Source of the DNA: Candidatus Sulfidibacterium hydrothermale
GTDB taxonomy: Bacteria; Bacteroidota; Bacteroidia; Bacteroidales; F082
DNA: 64,000 nt
Assembly: GCF_020149915.1 (NCBI RefSeq)
Contig: NZ_CP083760.1
Coordinates: 3,038,001-3,102,000 of the forward strand
Direction: 5' to 3'
The notes under the pieces are model-generated. The model was not told the origin of the DNA. It did no database searches and saw nothing but the letters and a program-made list of their open reading frames with translations. A program made the translations under genes and the position numbers. Numbering within the stretch: position 1 is the stretch's first letter; each line of letters opens with the position of its first letter. Below, piece after piece: positions 15,863-25,164 of this stretch.

Positions 15863-17221
15863 ATGATTAAAAAATATCCAGCGCTTCTTATTTTACTTTA
15901 CTTTTTATCTGGAAATCTGCTGGCCCAAACCAGCGATACAGCAGCTCATCCCGTTAGGCATTTTTCGTTACAACAGGCCGTAAGCTTTGCCATGGTGCAC
16001 AATTGGGGAATAATTAATGCCGGTAAAGACCTGGAAATAGCCAAACAAAAAATCAAAGAACAAATAGCACAGGGCTTACCTCAGATTGACGCTTCCGTTG
16101 ATTACAAAGACAATATTGCCCGGCCGGTATTCATTTTACCGGGCGAAGTAGCCGGACAACCCGGCGAAGGAATTCCCGTTCAATTTGGAACACGATACAG
16201 CGCCGGACTTACCGGAACGCTAAAACAGCTCATTTTTGACGGACGCTATTTTGTTGGCCTGAAAGCGGCAAAAGTTTCGCTTGAGCGAACCGACAAACAG
16301 TTTTTCAAGAACAAACTGGCTGTAAAAGAGCAGGTTTCCAATGCTTATTTCAATGTTCTTTCGGCCGAAGAAAGCCTTCGCATTGTAGATTCTACTTTAC
16401 AGATTACACAAAAATTAGCCAACGAAACCGAACAGATTTACAAAGCCGGAATGGCAGAAGATGTCGATGTAGATCAGCTTAACCTTTTGGTTTCCAACTT
16501 AAAATCATCAAGAACTTTTCTGAAAAACCAAACAGGTGTTGCCCGTGCCTTTCTTAAATTTTATCTGGGACTGGGCGAAAAAGACAGTATCGTTCTTACC
16601 GAAACCCTTCCGGAATTAATCTACAAAAAAACGCATGACCCCCTGCTGTTACAGCATTTTACACTGGCTAATAATGTAGATTATCAAGAAGTAAATAAGG
16701 TAAAAGAGTTACGAAACCTACAAGTAAAACTGGCCAAATCGGAGTTTATTCCATCACTAAACGCCGTACTGAATTATCAAACACAGGCCCAACGTGACCA
16801 ATGGGATTTTTTTCAAAGCGGAAAATGGTTTCAAAGCTCTTTTCTCGGTATCAGTATGAATATTCCCATTTTTTCCAGCGGCGGAAGAGCAGCCCGACTT
16901 AAACAGGCAAAAATTGCTTACGAACAGGCTCAGGTTTTGCAACGCCAGACAGCAGCCCAACTTTCCATTCAGTACCAGACATTAAGAAATGATTTTTACA
17001 ACGCCTTGAGCGTTTATAGAAACAAACTGAAAAACAGGAAAGTAGCTGAAAAAATCTACCGTAAAACAACGACAAAATACACTCACGGGATGGCATCGAG
17101 TCTGGATTTGCTCAATACCCATAACCAATTTCTTAAAGCAGAAAGCGATTATATCACTGCCGGACTTAACCTCCTGCAATCAGCAGAAAAACTGGAAATC
17201 ATTTTAACCAAAGCACAATAA
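15863..17221 (+). CDS. TolC family outer-membrane efflux protein
   Basis: Outer-membrane exit duct of a tripartite efflux pump. A signal peptide (about the first 21 residues, ending in LLAQ) is followed by two long, internally repeated alpha-helical regions typical of outer membrane efflux proteins, with much coiled-coil character. At 452 residues it has the usual length. It is the first gene of an operon with a TetR regulator, a periplasmic adaptor and an RND permease, which together make a complete pump. Confidence 0.9.
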   Translation: MIKKYPALLILLYFLSGNLLAQTSDTAAHPVRHFSLQQAVSFAMVHNWGIINAGKDLEIAKQKIKEQIAQGLPQIDASVDYKDNIARPVFILPGEVAGQPGEGIPVQFGTRYSAGLTGTLKQLIFDGRYFVGLKAAKVSLERTDKQFFKNKLAVKEQVSNAYFNVLSAEESLRIVDSTLQITQKLANETEQIYKAGMAEDVDVDQLNLLVSNLKSSRTFLKNQTGVARAFLKFYLGLGEKDSIVLTETLPELIYKKTHDPLLLQHFTLANNVDYQEVNKVKELRNLQVKLAKSEFIPSLNAVLNYQTQAQRDQWDFFQSGKWFQSSFLGISMNIPIFSSGGRAARLKQAKIAYEQAQVLQRQTAAQLSIQYQTLRNDFYNALSVYRNKLKNRKVAEKIYRKTTTKYTHGMASSLDLLNTHNQFLKAESDYITAGLNLLQSAEKLEIILTKAQ

Positions 17222-17230
17222 TCAAGAATC

Positions 17231-17854
17231 ATGTCAAAACAAAACGAACAGGAAATCATTCAACAGGTTGCCGAACTATACAAAAAATACGGCATCAAAA
17301 GCATTACTATGGACGATGTTTCGCGCGAACTGGGAATCTCTAAAAAAACACTTTACACCCATTTTACCGATAAATCTGCTTTAGTCAATGCCGTAGTGGA
17401 TTATCTGATCAACGTAAAGGTAGCCTATTTCAAGTCGCAAAAAAAAGGACAAAAAAATGCCGTAGACGAACTGTTCTACATCTTCAAATATTATTTAAGC
17501 ATCCTTAAAGAATTCAACCCGTCGCTCGAATTTGACCTCAAAAAATATTACCCCCAAATTTGGGCGTGGGTGAAAAAGAGAAAACGTGAAGGAATCATCG
17601 AAAGTACCCTGGACAACCTGAAACGCGGAAAAAAAGAGGGCTATTTTCGAAAAGACCTCAACGAAGACCTGATTTCGAGATTATACCTTCTCCGTGTAGA
17701 AAGCCTTCCGGAAAGTGATCTTTTCTCGCAGGAAGAAATCTTCTCGCAAGATCTTTTCAAGGAGATGTTCTTTTATCATTTATATGGCGTACTCAGCGAA
17801 AAAGGGCTGGCTTACCTGAAAGAACACATGAACCAGTTGAAAATCTTAAAATAA
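17231..17854 (+). CDS. TetR/AcrR family transcriptional regulator
   Basis: A 207-residue DNA-binding protein. The N-terminal helix-turn-helix is clear (ITMDDVSRELGISKKTLYTHF); the rest is a helical ligand-binding domain. It sits inside the efflux operon, 9 bases after the TolC-like gene, so it is probably an autoregulatory repressor released when a pump substrate binds. The inverted repeat at 15789-15816 is a candidate operator. Confidence 0.9.
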   Translation: MSKQNEQEIIQQVAELYKKYGIKSITMDDVSRELGISKKTLYTHFTDKSALVNAVVDYLINVKVAYFKSQKKGQKNAVDELFYIFKYYLSILKEFNPSLEFDLKKYYPQIWAWVKKRKREGIIESTLDNLKRGKKEGYFRKDLNEDLISRLYLLRVESLPESDLFSQEEIFSQDLFKEMFFYHLYGVLSEKGLAYLKEHMNQLKILK

Positions 17855-17889
17855 AAATTACCGGTAAAAACAACGAAAAAATACAACCC

Positions 17890-19026
17890 ATGAAAAAATA
17901 TGTATTCCTTGCTGTAACACTCCTTTTGTTGGCTGGCTGTACCCACCAAAACAAATCGGAAATCGAGCAACAAATTATAGCTTACCAAAAACAGGTGGCA
18001 GCCATCAATAAAAAAATTATTGCTTTACAGGAAAAATTAGACCGGATAAACCGGGGGAAAATTCTGCATACAGGAAAAAAAATAACCGTTAACGTGATGA
18101 AAGTTGTTCCCACAACTTTTCACCATTATTTTGATGCTTCGGCCGAAATAGAAAGCGTTCACGAAGCCTACATCAGCCCGGAGGTAAACGGACAAGTGGA
18201 AAAAATTATGGTAAACGAGGGAGACCGTGTAAGCAAAGGGCAGCTGCTTGCTGTTTTAAATTCGGATGTCATGCAGGATAACATTCGCGAGCTGAAAGTT
18301 TCGCTGGAATTGGCTTCTTATACTTATCAAAAACAAAAATCGCTGTGGGAAAAACATATTGGCAGCGAGATTCAATACCTTGAAGCCAAAACCAAATACG
18401 AAAGTCTCCGGAACAAACTGGCCACATTGCAAACCCAGTATGAACGTTCTTTTATTAAGTCGCCAATTGACGGCTATGTGGATGCCATCGATATCAAAAC
18501 CGGCGAAATGGCTATTCCGGGTCAGCGGATGTTTCATGTGGTCAACCTTAAGAAACTATATGTCAATGCCCAGATCTCGGAAGCTTATCTTCCTATCCTT
18601 CATGAAGGTGATCCGGTAGATGTCCGGTTTCCGGCCTTTCCTTCCATTGTTCTCCACAAAAAAGTTTATCGCATCGGAAAAGTCATTAATAAACAAAGCC
18701 GAACGTTTAAGATCCAGTTAAAGATTGATAATCCCCGGCAACTTTTAAAACCAAATCTTTTGGCCATTATCCGGATTAAAGACTACACCAACACCAAAGC
18801 GCTGGTGGTTCCTACCTTCATACTCCGACAAGACATTCAGGGATACTACCTGTATGTTACCACAACCGAAAATAACGTACCGGTGGCCCGGAAAAAATAT
18901 GTGAAAATCGGAAAAACTTTTAACCAGGAAACAGAAATTACCAGCGGATTACAACCCGGCGATACAGTAATCACACAAGGATACAACAACGTATCAGACG
19001 GTTCTTTACTCAACATACAAAAATAA
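17890..19026 (+). CDS. RND efflux periplasmic adaptor lipoprotein
   Basis: Membrane-fusion protein linking the RND permease to the TolC-like duct. The signal ends in a lipobox (LAGC, Cys17), so it is lipid-anchored. A coiled-coil segment follows, then a lipoyl/biotinyl-like domain (YISPEVNGQVEKIMVNEGD), a helical hairpin, a barrel segment beginning FIKSPIDGYVDAI, and a C-terminal domain. At 378 residues it has the normal length. It lies between the regulator and the permease in the operon. Confidence 0.92.
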   Translation: MKKYVFLAVTLLLLAGCTHQNKSEIEQQIIAYQKQVAAINKKIIALQEKLDRINRGKILHTGKKITVNVMKVVPTTFHHYFDASAEIESVHEAYISPEVNGQVEKIMVNEGDRVSKGQLLAVLNSDVMQDNIRELKVSLELASYTYQKQKSLWEKHIGSEIQYLEAKTKYESLRNKLATLQTQYERSFIKSPIDGYVDAIDIKTGEMAIPGQRMFHVVNLKKLYVNAQISEAYLPILHEGDPVDVRFPAFPSIVLHKKVYRIGKVINKQSRTFKIQLKIDNPRQLLKPNLLAIIRIKDYTNTKALVVPTFILRQDIQGYYLYVTTTENNVPVARKKYVKIGKTFNQETEITSGLQPGDTVITQGYNNVSDGSLLNIQK

Positions 19027-19073
19027 TGGTTGCCCTATTCTCCTGGCCAACCGGCATTTAAAAAATGTAACCC

Positions 19074-22000
19074 ATGAATACAAAAGAAGATATTTCCAAT
19101 AAAAAAGTAGTCCGTGATTTTAAGCTTTCCACATGGGCGCTAAATAATAAAAACACGGTGTATCTATTTACCGTAGCGACCATCATTTTCGGTTTTATTG
19201 CTTACGTATCGCTCCCAAAAGAACTTTTTCCGGACATCAAGATTCCGACGGTCATGGTGCAAACCATTTATCCCGGAAACCCGCCTATCGACATGGAAAA
19301 TCTGGTTACCCGGCCTCTGGAAAAACAAATTGAGTCGGTAAAAGGAATTAAAAAAATGACTTCTATTTCGTCGCAGGATGCTTCCAGTATTTTTGTGGAA
19401 TTCCATACCAACGTGGATATCCGGAAAGCACTTGACGACATTAAAGATGCGGTGGACAAAGCCAAAAAAGATCTGCCTGACGATTTACCCAGCGACCCGC
19501 AGGTAACCGATATTGATGTTTCGGAATTTCCCGTCATTAACGTAAACCTCTCCGGAAACTTCAGCTTAAGCGAGCTGAAAGGTTTTGCCAACGATTTGAA
19601 AGACGAATTTGAATCAATCTATGAGGTTTCCAAAGTAAACATTACCGGTATTACCGACCGTGAAGTAAAAATTTACCTGAATCCGTTTAAAATGGCAGCC
19701 ATGCAGGTAAGTTTCAACGACGTGGAAAACGCCGTCAAATTTGAAAACATGTCCATTTCCGGCGGGGAAGCCAAAATCGGGAAGATTGACCGGTCGGTAC
19801 GAATTATCGGAGAGTTTAAAGACCCGAAAAAAATTGCCAACATCATCGTAAAACGCGAAAAAGGAAACATTGTCTATCTGCGCGATATTGCCACGGTGGT
19901 TTACGGCTTTAAAGAACGAGACAGCTATTCACATCTTGACCGGCAACCGGTAGTTACTCTACAGATCGTGAAAAAAAGCGGCGAAAACCTGCTGGCCACC
20001 ACAGCCCACGTTTTTCAGGTTCTAAAAGAAGCCCGCAAAACCAAAATGATTCCGGACAACCTGCGTATTACCATCACCAATGACCAGTCAGATATGGTAA
20101 AGAAACAGATTAGCAATCTGGAGAACAGCATTATTATGGGAATTATTTTCGTGGTGGCTGTCCTGTTTCTGTTTCTTGGCACGCGCAACTCTCTCATTGT
20201 TGGTTTTTCCATTCCCATGTCTATGCTCATCGCATTTATGGTAATGGGGATGGCCAATTACAAAATCAACATGATCGTGTTGTTTGCCCTTATTCTTGCA
20301 CTGGGGATGCTGGTAGACAATGCGATTGTGGTTACCGAAAATATTTATCGTTTTGTACAACGGGGTTATCCTGTAAAAGAAGCTGCGCGACAAGGAGTAG
20401 GAGAAGTTGCGATGCCCATTATTTCATCCACAGCCACCACTTTGGCTGCTTTCCTGCCCCTGGTTTTCTGGCACAGCATCATGGGAGAATTTATGAAATA
20501 TCTTCCGGTAACACTTATTGTCGTACTGACCGCTTCGCTTTTCAACGCGTTGGTCATTGTGCCGGTACTGTTTGTTGATTTTTATAAACCCGGCGATAAC
20601 AACCCGTTGCCGAAAACCAAACGAAGTCTCCGGCTGGCCGGTTTATTTTCTATTTTGGCCATAATTGCTTTCATTGCCAAATGGAATGTTGTGGGTTCGT
20701 TACTGGTGTTGGCCGTAATTTTAGGATTACTGAACCTTGCTTTTCTCACCCGGCTGGCTATTTGGTTTCAGAAAGTATTTCTTGTATGGCTCGAAAATAC
20801 CTACTTAAAATTTATCCGTTTTGCCATACGAAAAAACAATGCGTACTGGATGATTGCCGGTACTTTTCTGCTCATGCTGCTCACGGTCGGCTTCTATTTT
20901 GGAAGCAAACCAAAGGTAGATTTTTTCCCGACTTCAGACCCGAAACTAATTAATGTGATGGCAGAAATGCCCATCAGCACCGACATCCGGGTATCCGACT
21001 CCATGATGCAGGTCATTCAGGCCGAAGTGTATCGTTTGATACAACCGGATATGAATATTGTAAAATCGGTTTTAACAGTAACCGGAAAAGGAGCCGTAGG
21101 ACAAAATGAAGGATTTACCAGCCGCGGCGGGGCTCCCAACAAAGGAATCATTACCATTAACTTTGTGGATTTTCAGGACCGGCACGGAATCAATACGTTT
21201 ACGATCATGCGCCGGCTGGCCGACAGCCTGATAGGGCGCTATCCGGGGGTAAACATCTCTCTTGAAAAACAACGCGAAGGACCTCCGGTAGGCTATCCCA
21301 TCAACATCGAAATCAGCGGTAAAGAATTTGGCACACTGCTGGCGGTTACCGACAGTATCAAAGCACTCATTAACCGGAAAAATATTCCCGGTATCGAAGG
21401 ACTGACCATGGACCTGAACACCGGAAAACCGGAGCTCTTAGTGAAAATTAACCGTGACAAAGCCCGGCGTTTTGGCTTATCCACCGGACAAATCGGCGAA
21501 GCCATCCGGACCGCCCTTTTCGGAAAAGATATCTCTGACTTTAAACAAGGCGAAGACGAATACAAAATCCGGATGATGCTGGCCGACAAATACCGGTACA
21601 CCATTTCCGATTTAATGAACCAGCGCATTACTTTCCGTTCGGCTTCCTCCGGAAGAATCATTCAGGTGCCCATTTCGGCAGTAGCCACGTACAAACTGGG
21701 GTCAACTTACGGAGCCATTACCCGGATCGACCGGAAACGGGTAATCACACTCCACTCTAACGTAATCAAAGGATACAATGCCAATGAAATTAATGCCGAA
21801 ATAAAAAAACTGCTGAAAGGTTATCCCATGCCGGCCGGCTATAAATACAGCTTTACAGGAGAACAAAAAGAGCAAAAAGACGCTGCGGATTTCTTAATGA
21901 AAGCCATGCTCATTGCCCTGGCATTGATTATGATCATCCTTGTGGGGCAGTTCAACTCGTTTGTTAAGCCGGCCATTATCATGTTCAGTGTTATTTTAAG

Positions 22001-22508
22001 TACCATCGGCGTATTTGGCGGACTGGCTACTTTTCATATGGATTTTGTGGTGATGATGACCGGAATCGGGCTGGTGTCATTGGCCGGAGTGGTGGTAAAC
22101 AATGCCATTGTGCTCATTGACTACATCGGTCTGGTAAAATTACGGAAGAAAAAAGAATTGGGTATTGCCGAAGAAGACGATTTGCCCATGCCAGTGGCGA
22201 TGGAATGTATTGTGGAAGCCGGAAAAACCCGTTTGCGTCCTGTACTGCTTACAGCCATTACAACTGTATTAGGATTGATTCCGCTGGCAGTGGGATTAAA
22301 TATCAATTTTATTACCCTGATGAAAGATTTTGATCCACAACTGTTTTTTGGCGGTGACAATACCGCTTTTTGGGGTCCCATGTCGTGGACGGTAATCTTT
22401 GGGTTAACCTTTGCCACCTTCCTCACCCTGGTCATTGTGCCTTCGATGTATCATGCTTTATACACCGGGAAAGTGGCTATGAAAAAATGGTTTGGAAAGA
22501 AAAAATAG
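19074..22508 (+). CDS. RND family efflux permease (AcrB/HAE1-like)
   Basis: Proton-driven inner-membrane pump of the resistance-nodulation-division superfamily, 1144 residues, with twelve predicted membrane helices and two large periplasmic loops. The first loop begins after helix 1 with ELFPDIKIPTVMVQT. The proton-relay motif in helix 4 reads LVDNAIVVTEN, so the second of the usual two Asp is Asn, a variation seen in many RND pumps. The later helix has VVVNNAIVLIDY. The substrate cannot be told from the sequence; drugs, bile salts or lipids are typical. It is the last gene of the operon. Confidence 0.92.
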   Translation: MNTKEDISNKKVVRDFKLSTWALNNKNTVYLFTVATIIFGFIAYVSLPKELFPDIKIPTVMVQTIYPGNPPIDMENLVTRPLEKQIESVKGIKKMTSISSQDASSIFVEFHTNVDIRKALDDIKDAVDKAKKDLPDDLPSDPQVTDIDVSEFPVINVNLSGNFSLSELKGFANDLKDEFESIYEVSKVNITGITDREVKIYLNPFKMAAMQVSFNDVENAVKFENMSISGGEAKIGKIDRSVRIIGEFKDPKKIANIIVKREKGNIVYLRDIATVVYGFKERDSYSHLDRQPVVTLQIVKKSGENLLATTAHVFQVLKEARKTKMIPDNLRITITNDQSDMVKKQISNLENSIIMGIIFVVAVLFLFLGTRNSLIVGFSIPMSMLIAFMVMGMANYKINMIVLFALILALGMLVDNAIVVTENIYRFVQRGYPVKEAARQGVGEVAMPIISSTATTLAAFLPLVFWHSIMGEFMKYLPVTLIVVLTASLFNALVIVPVLFVDFYKPGDNNPLPKTKRSLRLAGLFSILAIIAFIAKWNVVGSLLVLAVILGLLNLAFLTRLAIWFQKVFLVWLENTYLKFIRFAIRKNNAYWMIAGTFLLMLLTVGFYFGSKPKVDFFPTSDPKLINVMAEMPISTDIRVSDSMMQVIQAEVYRLIQPDMNIVKSVLTVTGKGAVGQNEGFTSRGGAPNKGIITINFVDFQDRHGINTFTIMRRLADSLIGRYPGVNISLEKQREGPPVGYPINIEISGKEFGTLLAVTDSIKALINRKNIPGIEGLTMDLNTGKPELLVKINRDKARRFGLSTGQIGEAIRTALFGKDISDFKQGEDEYKIRMMLADKYRYTISDLMNQRITFRSASSGRIIQVPISAVATYKLGSTYGAITRIDRKRVITLHSNVIKGYNANEINAEIKKLLKGYPMPAGYKYSFTGEQKEQKDAADFLMKAMLIALALIMIILVGQFNSFVKPAIIMFSVILSTIGVFGGLATFHMDFVVMMTGIGLVSLAGVVVNNAIVLIDYIGLVKLRKKKELGIAEEDDLPMPVAMECIVEAGKTRLRPVLLTAITTVLGLIPLAVGLNINFITLMKDFDPQLFFGGDNTAFWGPMSWTVIFGLTFATFLTLVIVPSMYHALYTGKVAMKKWFGKKK

Positions 22509-22520
22509 GAGTTGACTTGA

Positions 22521-22558
22521 CAACAAAAAAGCCGGATAAAAATCCGGCTTTTTTGTTG
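22521..22558. terminator. Bidirectional intrinsic terminator
   Basis: A perfect 17-bp stem (22521-22537 with 22542-22558) with loop AAAA and poly-A/poly-T flanks. It ends the efflux operon on the plus strand and tRNA-Thr on the minus strand. Confidence 0.9.
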
Positions 22559-22560
22559 AG

Positions 22561-22633
22561 AGCCTCCCATGGGACTCGAACCCACGACCTGCTCATTACG
22601 AGTGAGCTGCTCTACCAGCTGAGCTAAGGAGGC
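22561..22633 (-). tRNA. tRNA-Thr (anticodon CGT)
   Basis: A 73-base tRNA on the minus strand starting GCCTCCTTAGCTCAG. The anticodon stem GCTCA/TGAGC holds loop CTCGTAA, giving CGT, which reads ACG. The T arm has GGTTCGAGTCC. The discriminator base is T (U), as expected for threonine. CCA is not encoded. Confidence 0.95.
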
Positions 22634-22651
22634 CTGTTTTATTTCAGGCTG

Positions 22652-22659
22652 CAAAGATA
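22652..22659 (-). promoter_or_regulatory. -7 promoter box of tRNA-Thr
   Basis: TATCTTTG on the minus strand, ending 18 bases before the first tRNA base. Confidence 0.7.
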
Positions 22660-22793
22660 TAAGAAAGATAGAAATTCAAAACGGCAAAATGACAAAACAC
22701 ACAAATTTTGCTTTAAAATATTTTAACATTTGTAAAACACAGGATTTTATTATCTTGCGGCACTTTTTGTTTTAAATATAAAATCCGTTAAGA

Positions 22794-23762
22794 ATGATGA
22801 AAACAGTTGTAAAATCTACTCTCCTGGTGGGACTTATGATTTTTAGTCTGGGTGTGTATGCCCAATCACTCACCGTTGCCGGCGAAAAATTTAATCAGGG
22901 AACAGCACAATACAAAGCCAGAAACTTTGCCGGCGCAGTAAAATTATACGAAGAAGCATTGAAAATGTGTAAGAGCATTGGTCCCGATGCTGCCGATTTA
23001 CAATCACAAGTAGAAACACAATTAGGCAACTCTTATTTCTGGAACGGGATTTCTTTATACAAAAAAAGAGAATTTGACCAGGCAGTGGCTCAACTGAAAA
23101 AAGCCAAAGCCATGGCTGCTAAAACCAATAACACCAAAATAAAAAATTACGCCCACATCTATATTGCCCGGGTTCATTCATCCAAAGGTCTTTCTTTAAT
23201 CAAAGAAAAAAAGCTGGACGCTGCAGCTGCCCAGTTTGATTTGGCATTGAAAGAAAAACCCGATTGCTACAATGCTTATTATGGAAAAGTTTTCCTGGCC
23301 AAAGAAAAAAATGATATGGCTGCCATGATGGCTGCTACTGATCACCTGGCTCAAATGGCTGCAACAAATCCGAAAGCCGGAAAAAGATATGGTCAGGCAA
23401 AATATATCACCTTTACCTCTTTGTTAAATGCCGGTGCCGAACAACTTCAGAAAATGCATCCGGAAAAAGCATTGGAATATTTGAACGATGCTAAAAAATA
23501 CGGAACATCAAATGCTGATCTGTATTATTACACCGCAGTAGCTAATGTAAGCCTGAAAAAATGGGATGCTGCCATTGCCGCTGCCAAAAAAGCCATTTCG
23601 ATGCAGACTTCTGAGAAATCAGATATTTATTACACTTTAGGACAAGCTTATCAGGGCAAAGGCGACAAAGCCGCTGCTTGTAGTGCATTTAAACATGTTT
23701 TGAAAGGACCTAATGTTAAAGCTGCTCAGTATCAGGTAAAAGAAGTTTTAAAATGTAAATAA
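22794..23762 (+). CDS. Secreted tetratricopeptide-repeat protein
   Basis: A 322-residue protein with a signal peptide (cleavage after VYAQ) and several TPR-like helical pairs, for example in KFNQGTAQYKARNFAGAVKL and in the segment that reads DIYYTLGQAYQGKGDKAAAC. The helices are rich in Lys and Ala. It is expected to act as a protein-interaction scaffold in the periplasm; its partners are unknown. Two ATGs stand in tandem at the start. A possible -7 box TATCTTGC lies at 22751-22758. Confidence 0.75.
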   Translation: MMKTVVKSTLLVGLMIFSLGVYAQSLTVAGEKFNQGTAQYKARNFAGAVKLYEEALKMCKSIGPDAADLQSQVETQLGNSYFWNGISLYKKREFDQAVAQLKKAKAMAAKTNNTKIKNYAHIYIARVHSSKGLSLIKEKKLDAAAAQFDLALKEKPDCYNAYYGKVFLAKEKNDMAAMMAATDHLAQMAATNPKAGKRYGQAKYITFTSLLNAGAEQLQKMHPEKALEYLNDAKKYGTSNADLYYYTAVANVSLKKWDAAIAAAKKAISMQTSEKSDIYYTLGQAYQGKGDKAAACSAFKHVLKGPNVKAAQYQVKEVLKCK

Positions 23763-23781
23763 TTTCTGTTTAAGAATAAAT

Positions 23782-23816
23782 AAAAAAAGGGATGCTTCTC
23801 CAGCATCCCTTTTTTT
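23782..23816. terminator. Bidirectional intrinsic terminator
   Basis: A-rich arm plus GGGATGCT (23782-23796) pairs with AGCATCCC plus T run (23802-23816), loop TCTCC. It separates the convergent TPR and aldolase genes. Confidence 0.9.
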
Positions 23817-23826
23817 ATTCTTACAC

Positions 23827-24492
23827 TTAAGAAAGTTTGTTTTTATCTTTTAACCGGGAATATTTTCGAAGGTAAACTTCATGCATCAATTTGGCAGTCA
23901 CCCGCGATATGGCATGGGAACCTCCAAGAAATTCAGCTTCGATAAATGCTTTACAGGCTTTCTCCAGCACCTCTGCCACAATAAAAGCTTCATCCAGGTC
24001 ACGCCCGACACATACTGCTCCATGATTAGCCAACAAAGCGGCCTGCCTGCCTTTTAAAGCTTTTACCGCATTCCTGGCAAATTTCTTTGTTCCGGCTATG
24101 GTATATTTTGACACCCTCACCGACGGACCAATAATTTGAACCATATCATCAATAATGGGCGGAACTTCGCGTCGTGCCACGGCTACCGTAGTGGCATTCA
24201 TTTGATGGGTGTGAATTACCGCATTAATTTCTTTTCGCTGTTGATAAACAAAAGCATGCAGGTAAAATTCAGAAGAGGGTTGAATCTTTCCTTCATAATC
24301 AAATGTATGGTAATTCATCAAAACAATTTCTTCGGGTTTCAGGCTTTCGTAAGTACGGCCACTGGGAGTAATCAGCATTTCATCATCATTTACACGCACG
24401 CTGATGTTTCCCCAGCTTCGTGTTACAAGATGTTCGTTTACCAGCCGTATTCCGGCATCAATTATTTTTTTTCGTAAAGCGACCTGTTCCAT
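23827..24492 (-). CDS. Class II aldolase/adducin family protein
   Basis: Zinc-dependent aldolases of this family, such as L-fuculose-phosphate aldolase, cut or epimerise sugar phosphates. The 221-residue sequence shows the N-terminal SWGNISVRV, the phosphate-binding TPSGRTYE, and the metal-binding pattern of SSEFYLH with HTHQMN and a further His in LLANHGAVC. The substrate is not known. It starts 11 bases after pabA and is probably cotranscribed with it, which may hint at a role near folate or pterin precursors (dihydroneopterin aldolase is a different family), but this is only inference. Confidence 0.8.
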   Translation of the reverse strand: MEQVALRKKIIDAGIRLVNEHLVTRSWGNISVRVNDDEMLITPSGRTYESLKPEEIVLMNYHTFDYEGKIQPSSEFYLHAFVYQQRKEINAVIHTHQMNATTVAVARREVPPIIDDMVQIIGPSVRVSKYTIAGTKKFARNAVKALKGRQAALLANHGAVCVGRDLDEAFIVAEVLEKACKAFIEAEFLGGSHAISRVTAKLMHEVYLRKYSRLKDKNKLS

Positions 24493-24503
24493 GTTACCTT
24501 GTT

Positions 24504-25070
24504 TTACATTTCGAGCCAGTTTTTTATTATTTCATCTCCTAAAGTGGTCATATACGATTCCGGATGAAACTGCACCCCATAAAGCAAAAATTTCCGGTGC
24601 CGGAAAGCCATGATTCTTCCCGCTTCATCTTTCATCAGAATATCAAAACCGACAGGAAAATCATTTTCTTTCACATACCAGGAGTGATAATGACCAATAT
24701 CAAACGAAACAGGCATATTTTTAAAAAGCCGGTCATTTTTCATCACCAACCCTTTGTTTTGAATACCGTGCAAAGGAGCAGGAAGTAAACTCAGCCTGGC
24801 ACCAAAAAAACTTAAAAGGGCTTCAAACCCCAAACACACGCCGAAAAAAGATTTGGTTTTATAAAAAGCAGCAATGAATTTCATCAAATCGCCGGCTTCT
24901 TCAGCTACACCAGGTCCTGGTGAAATCAATACTTTTTCAAAACTTCCGGAAGAAATTTTCATTAACCGATCGTTTTTCACCACCTGAAAATCGATATTAC
25001 CTGCCTGTTCTACACTTTGCACCAGGTTGTAAGTAAATGAATCGTAATTATCAATAATCAGTAACGACAC
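24504..25070 (-). CDS. pabA: Aminodeoxychorismate/anthranilate synthase glutamine amidotransferase subunit
   Basis: Class I glutamine amidotransferase that feeds ammonia to a chorismate-using partner. Motifs: IIDNYDSFTYNLVQ at the N terminus, SPGPG, the nucleophile Cys in GVCLGFEAL (the usual His after GVCLG is Phe) and the His-Glu pair in GVQFHPES. The divergently transcribed pabB and pabC nearby indicate p-aminobenzoate (folate) rather than tryptophan synthesis. The start codon is GTG. A TACCTTTG box lies 12 bases upstream, so the leader is very short. Confidence 0.88.
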   Translation of the reverse strand: MSLLIIDNYDSFTYNLVQSVEQAGNIDFQVVKNDRLMKISSGSFEKVLISPGPGVAEEAGDLMKFIAAFYKTKSFFGVCLGFEALLSFFGARLSLLPAPLHGIQNKGLVMKNDRLFKNMPVSFDIGHYHSWYVKENDFPVGFDILMKDEAGRIMAFRHRKFLLYGVQFHPESYMTTLGDEIIKNWLEM

Positions 25071-25082
25071 CGTTTTTTATTG

Positions 25083-25090
25083 CAAAGGTA
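25083..25090 (-). promoter_or_regulatory. -7 promoter box of pabA
   Basis: TACCTTTG on the minus strand, 12 bases before the GTG start. Confidence 0.65.
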
Positions 25091-25164
25091 ATCCAAAAAG
25101 CACCATTGAAAAACAGAGGGAATCCACTTTTTCAGGAAAGAATCTTTATAACTCCTGTTTAAAG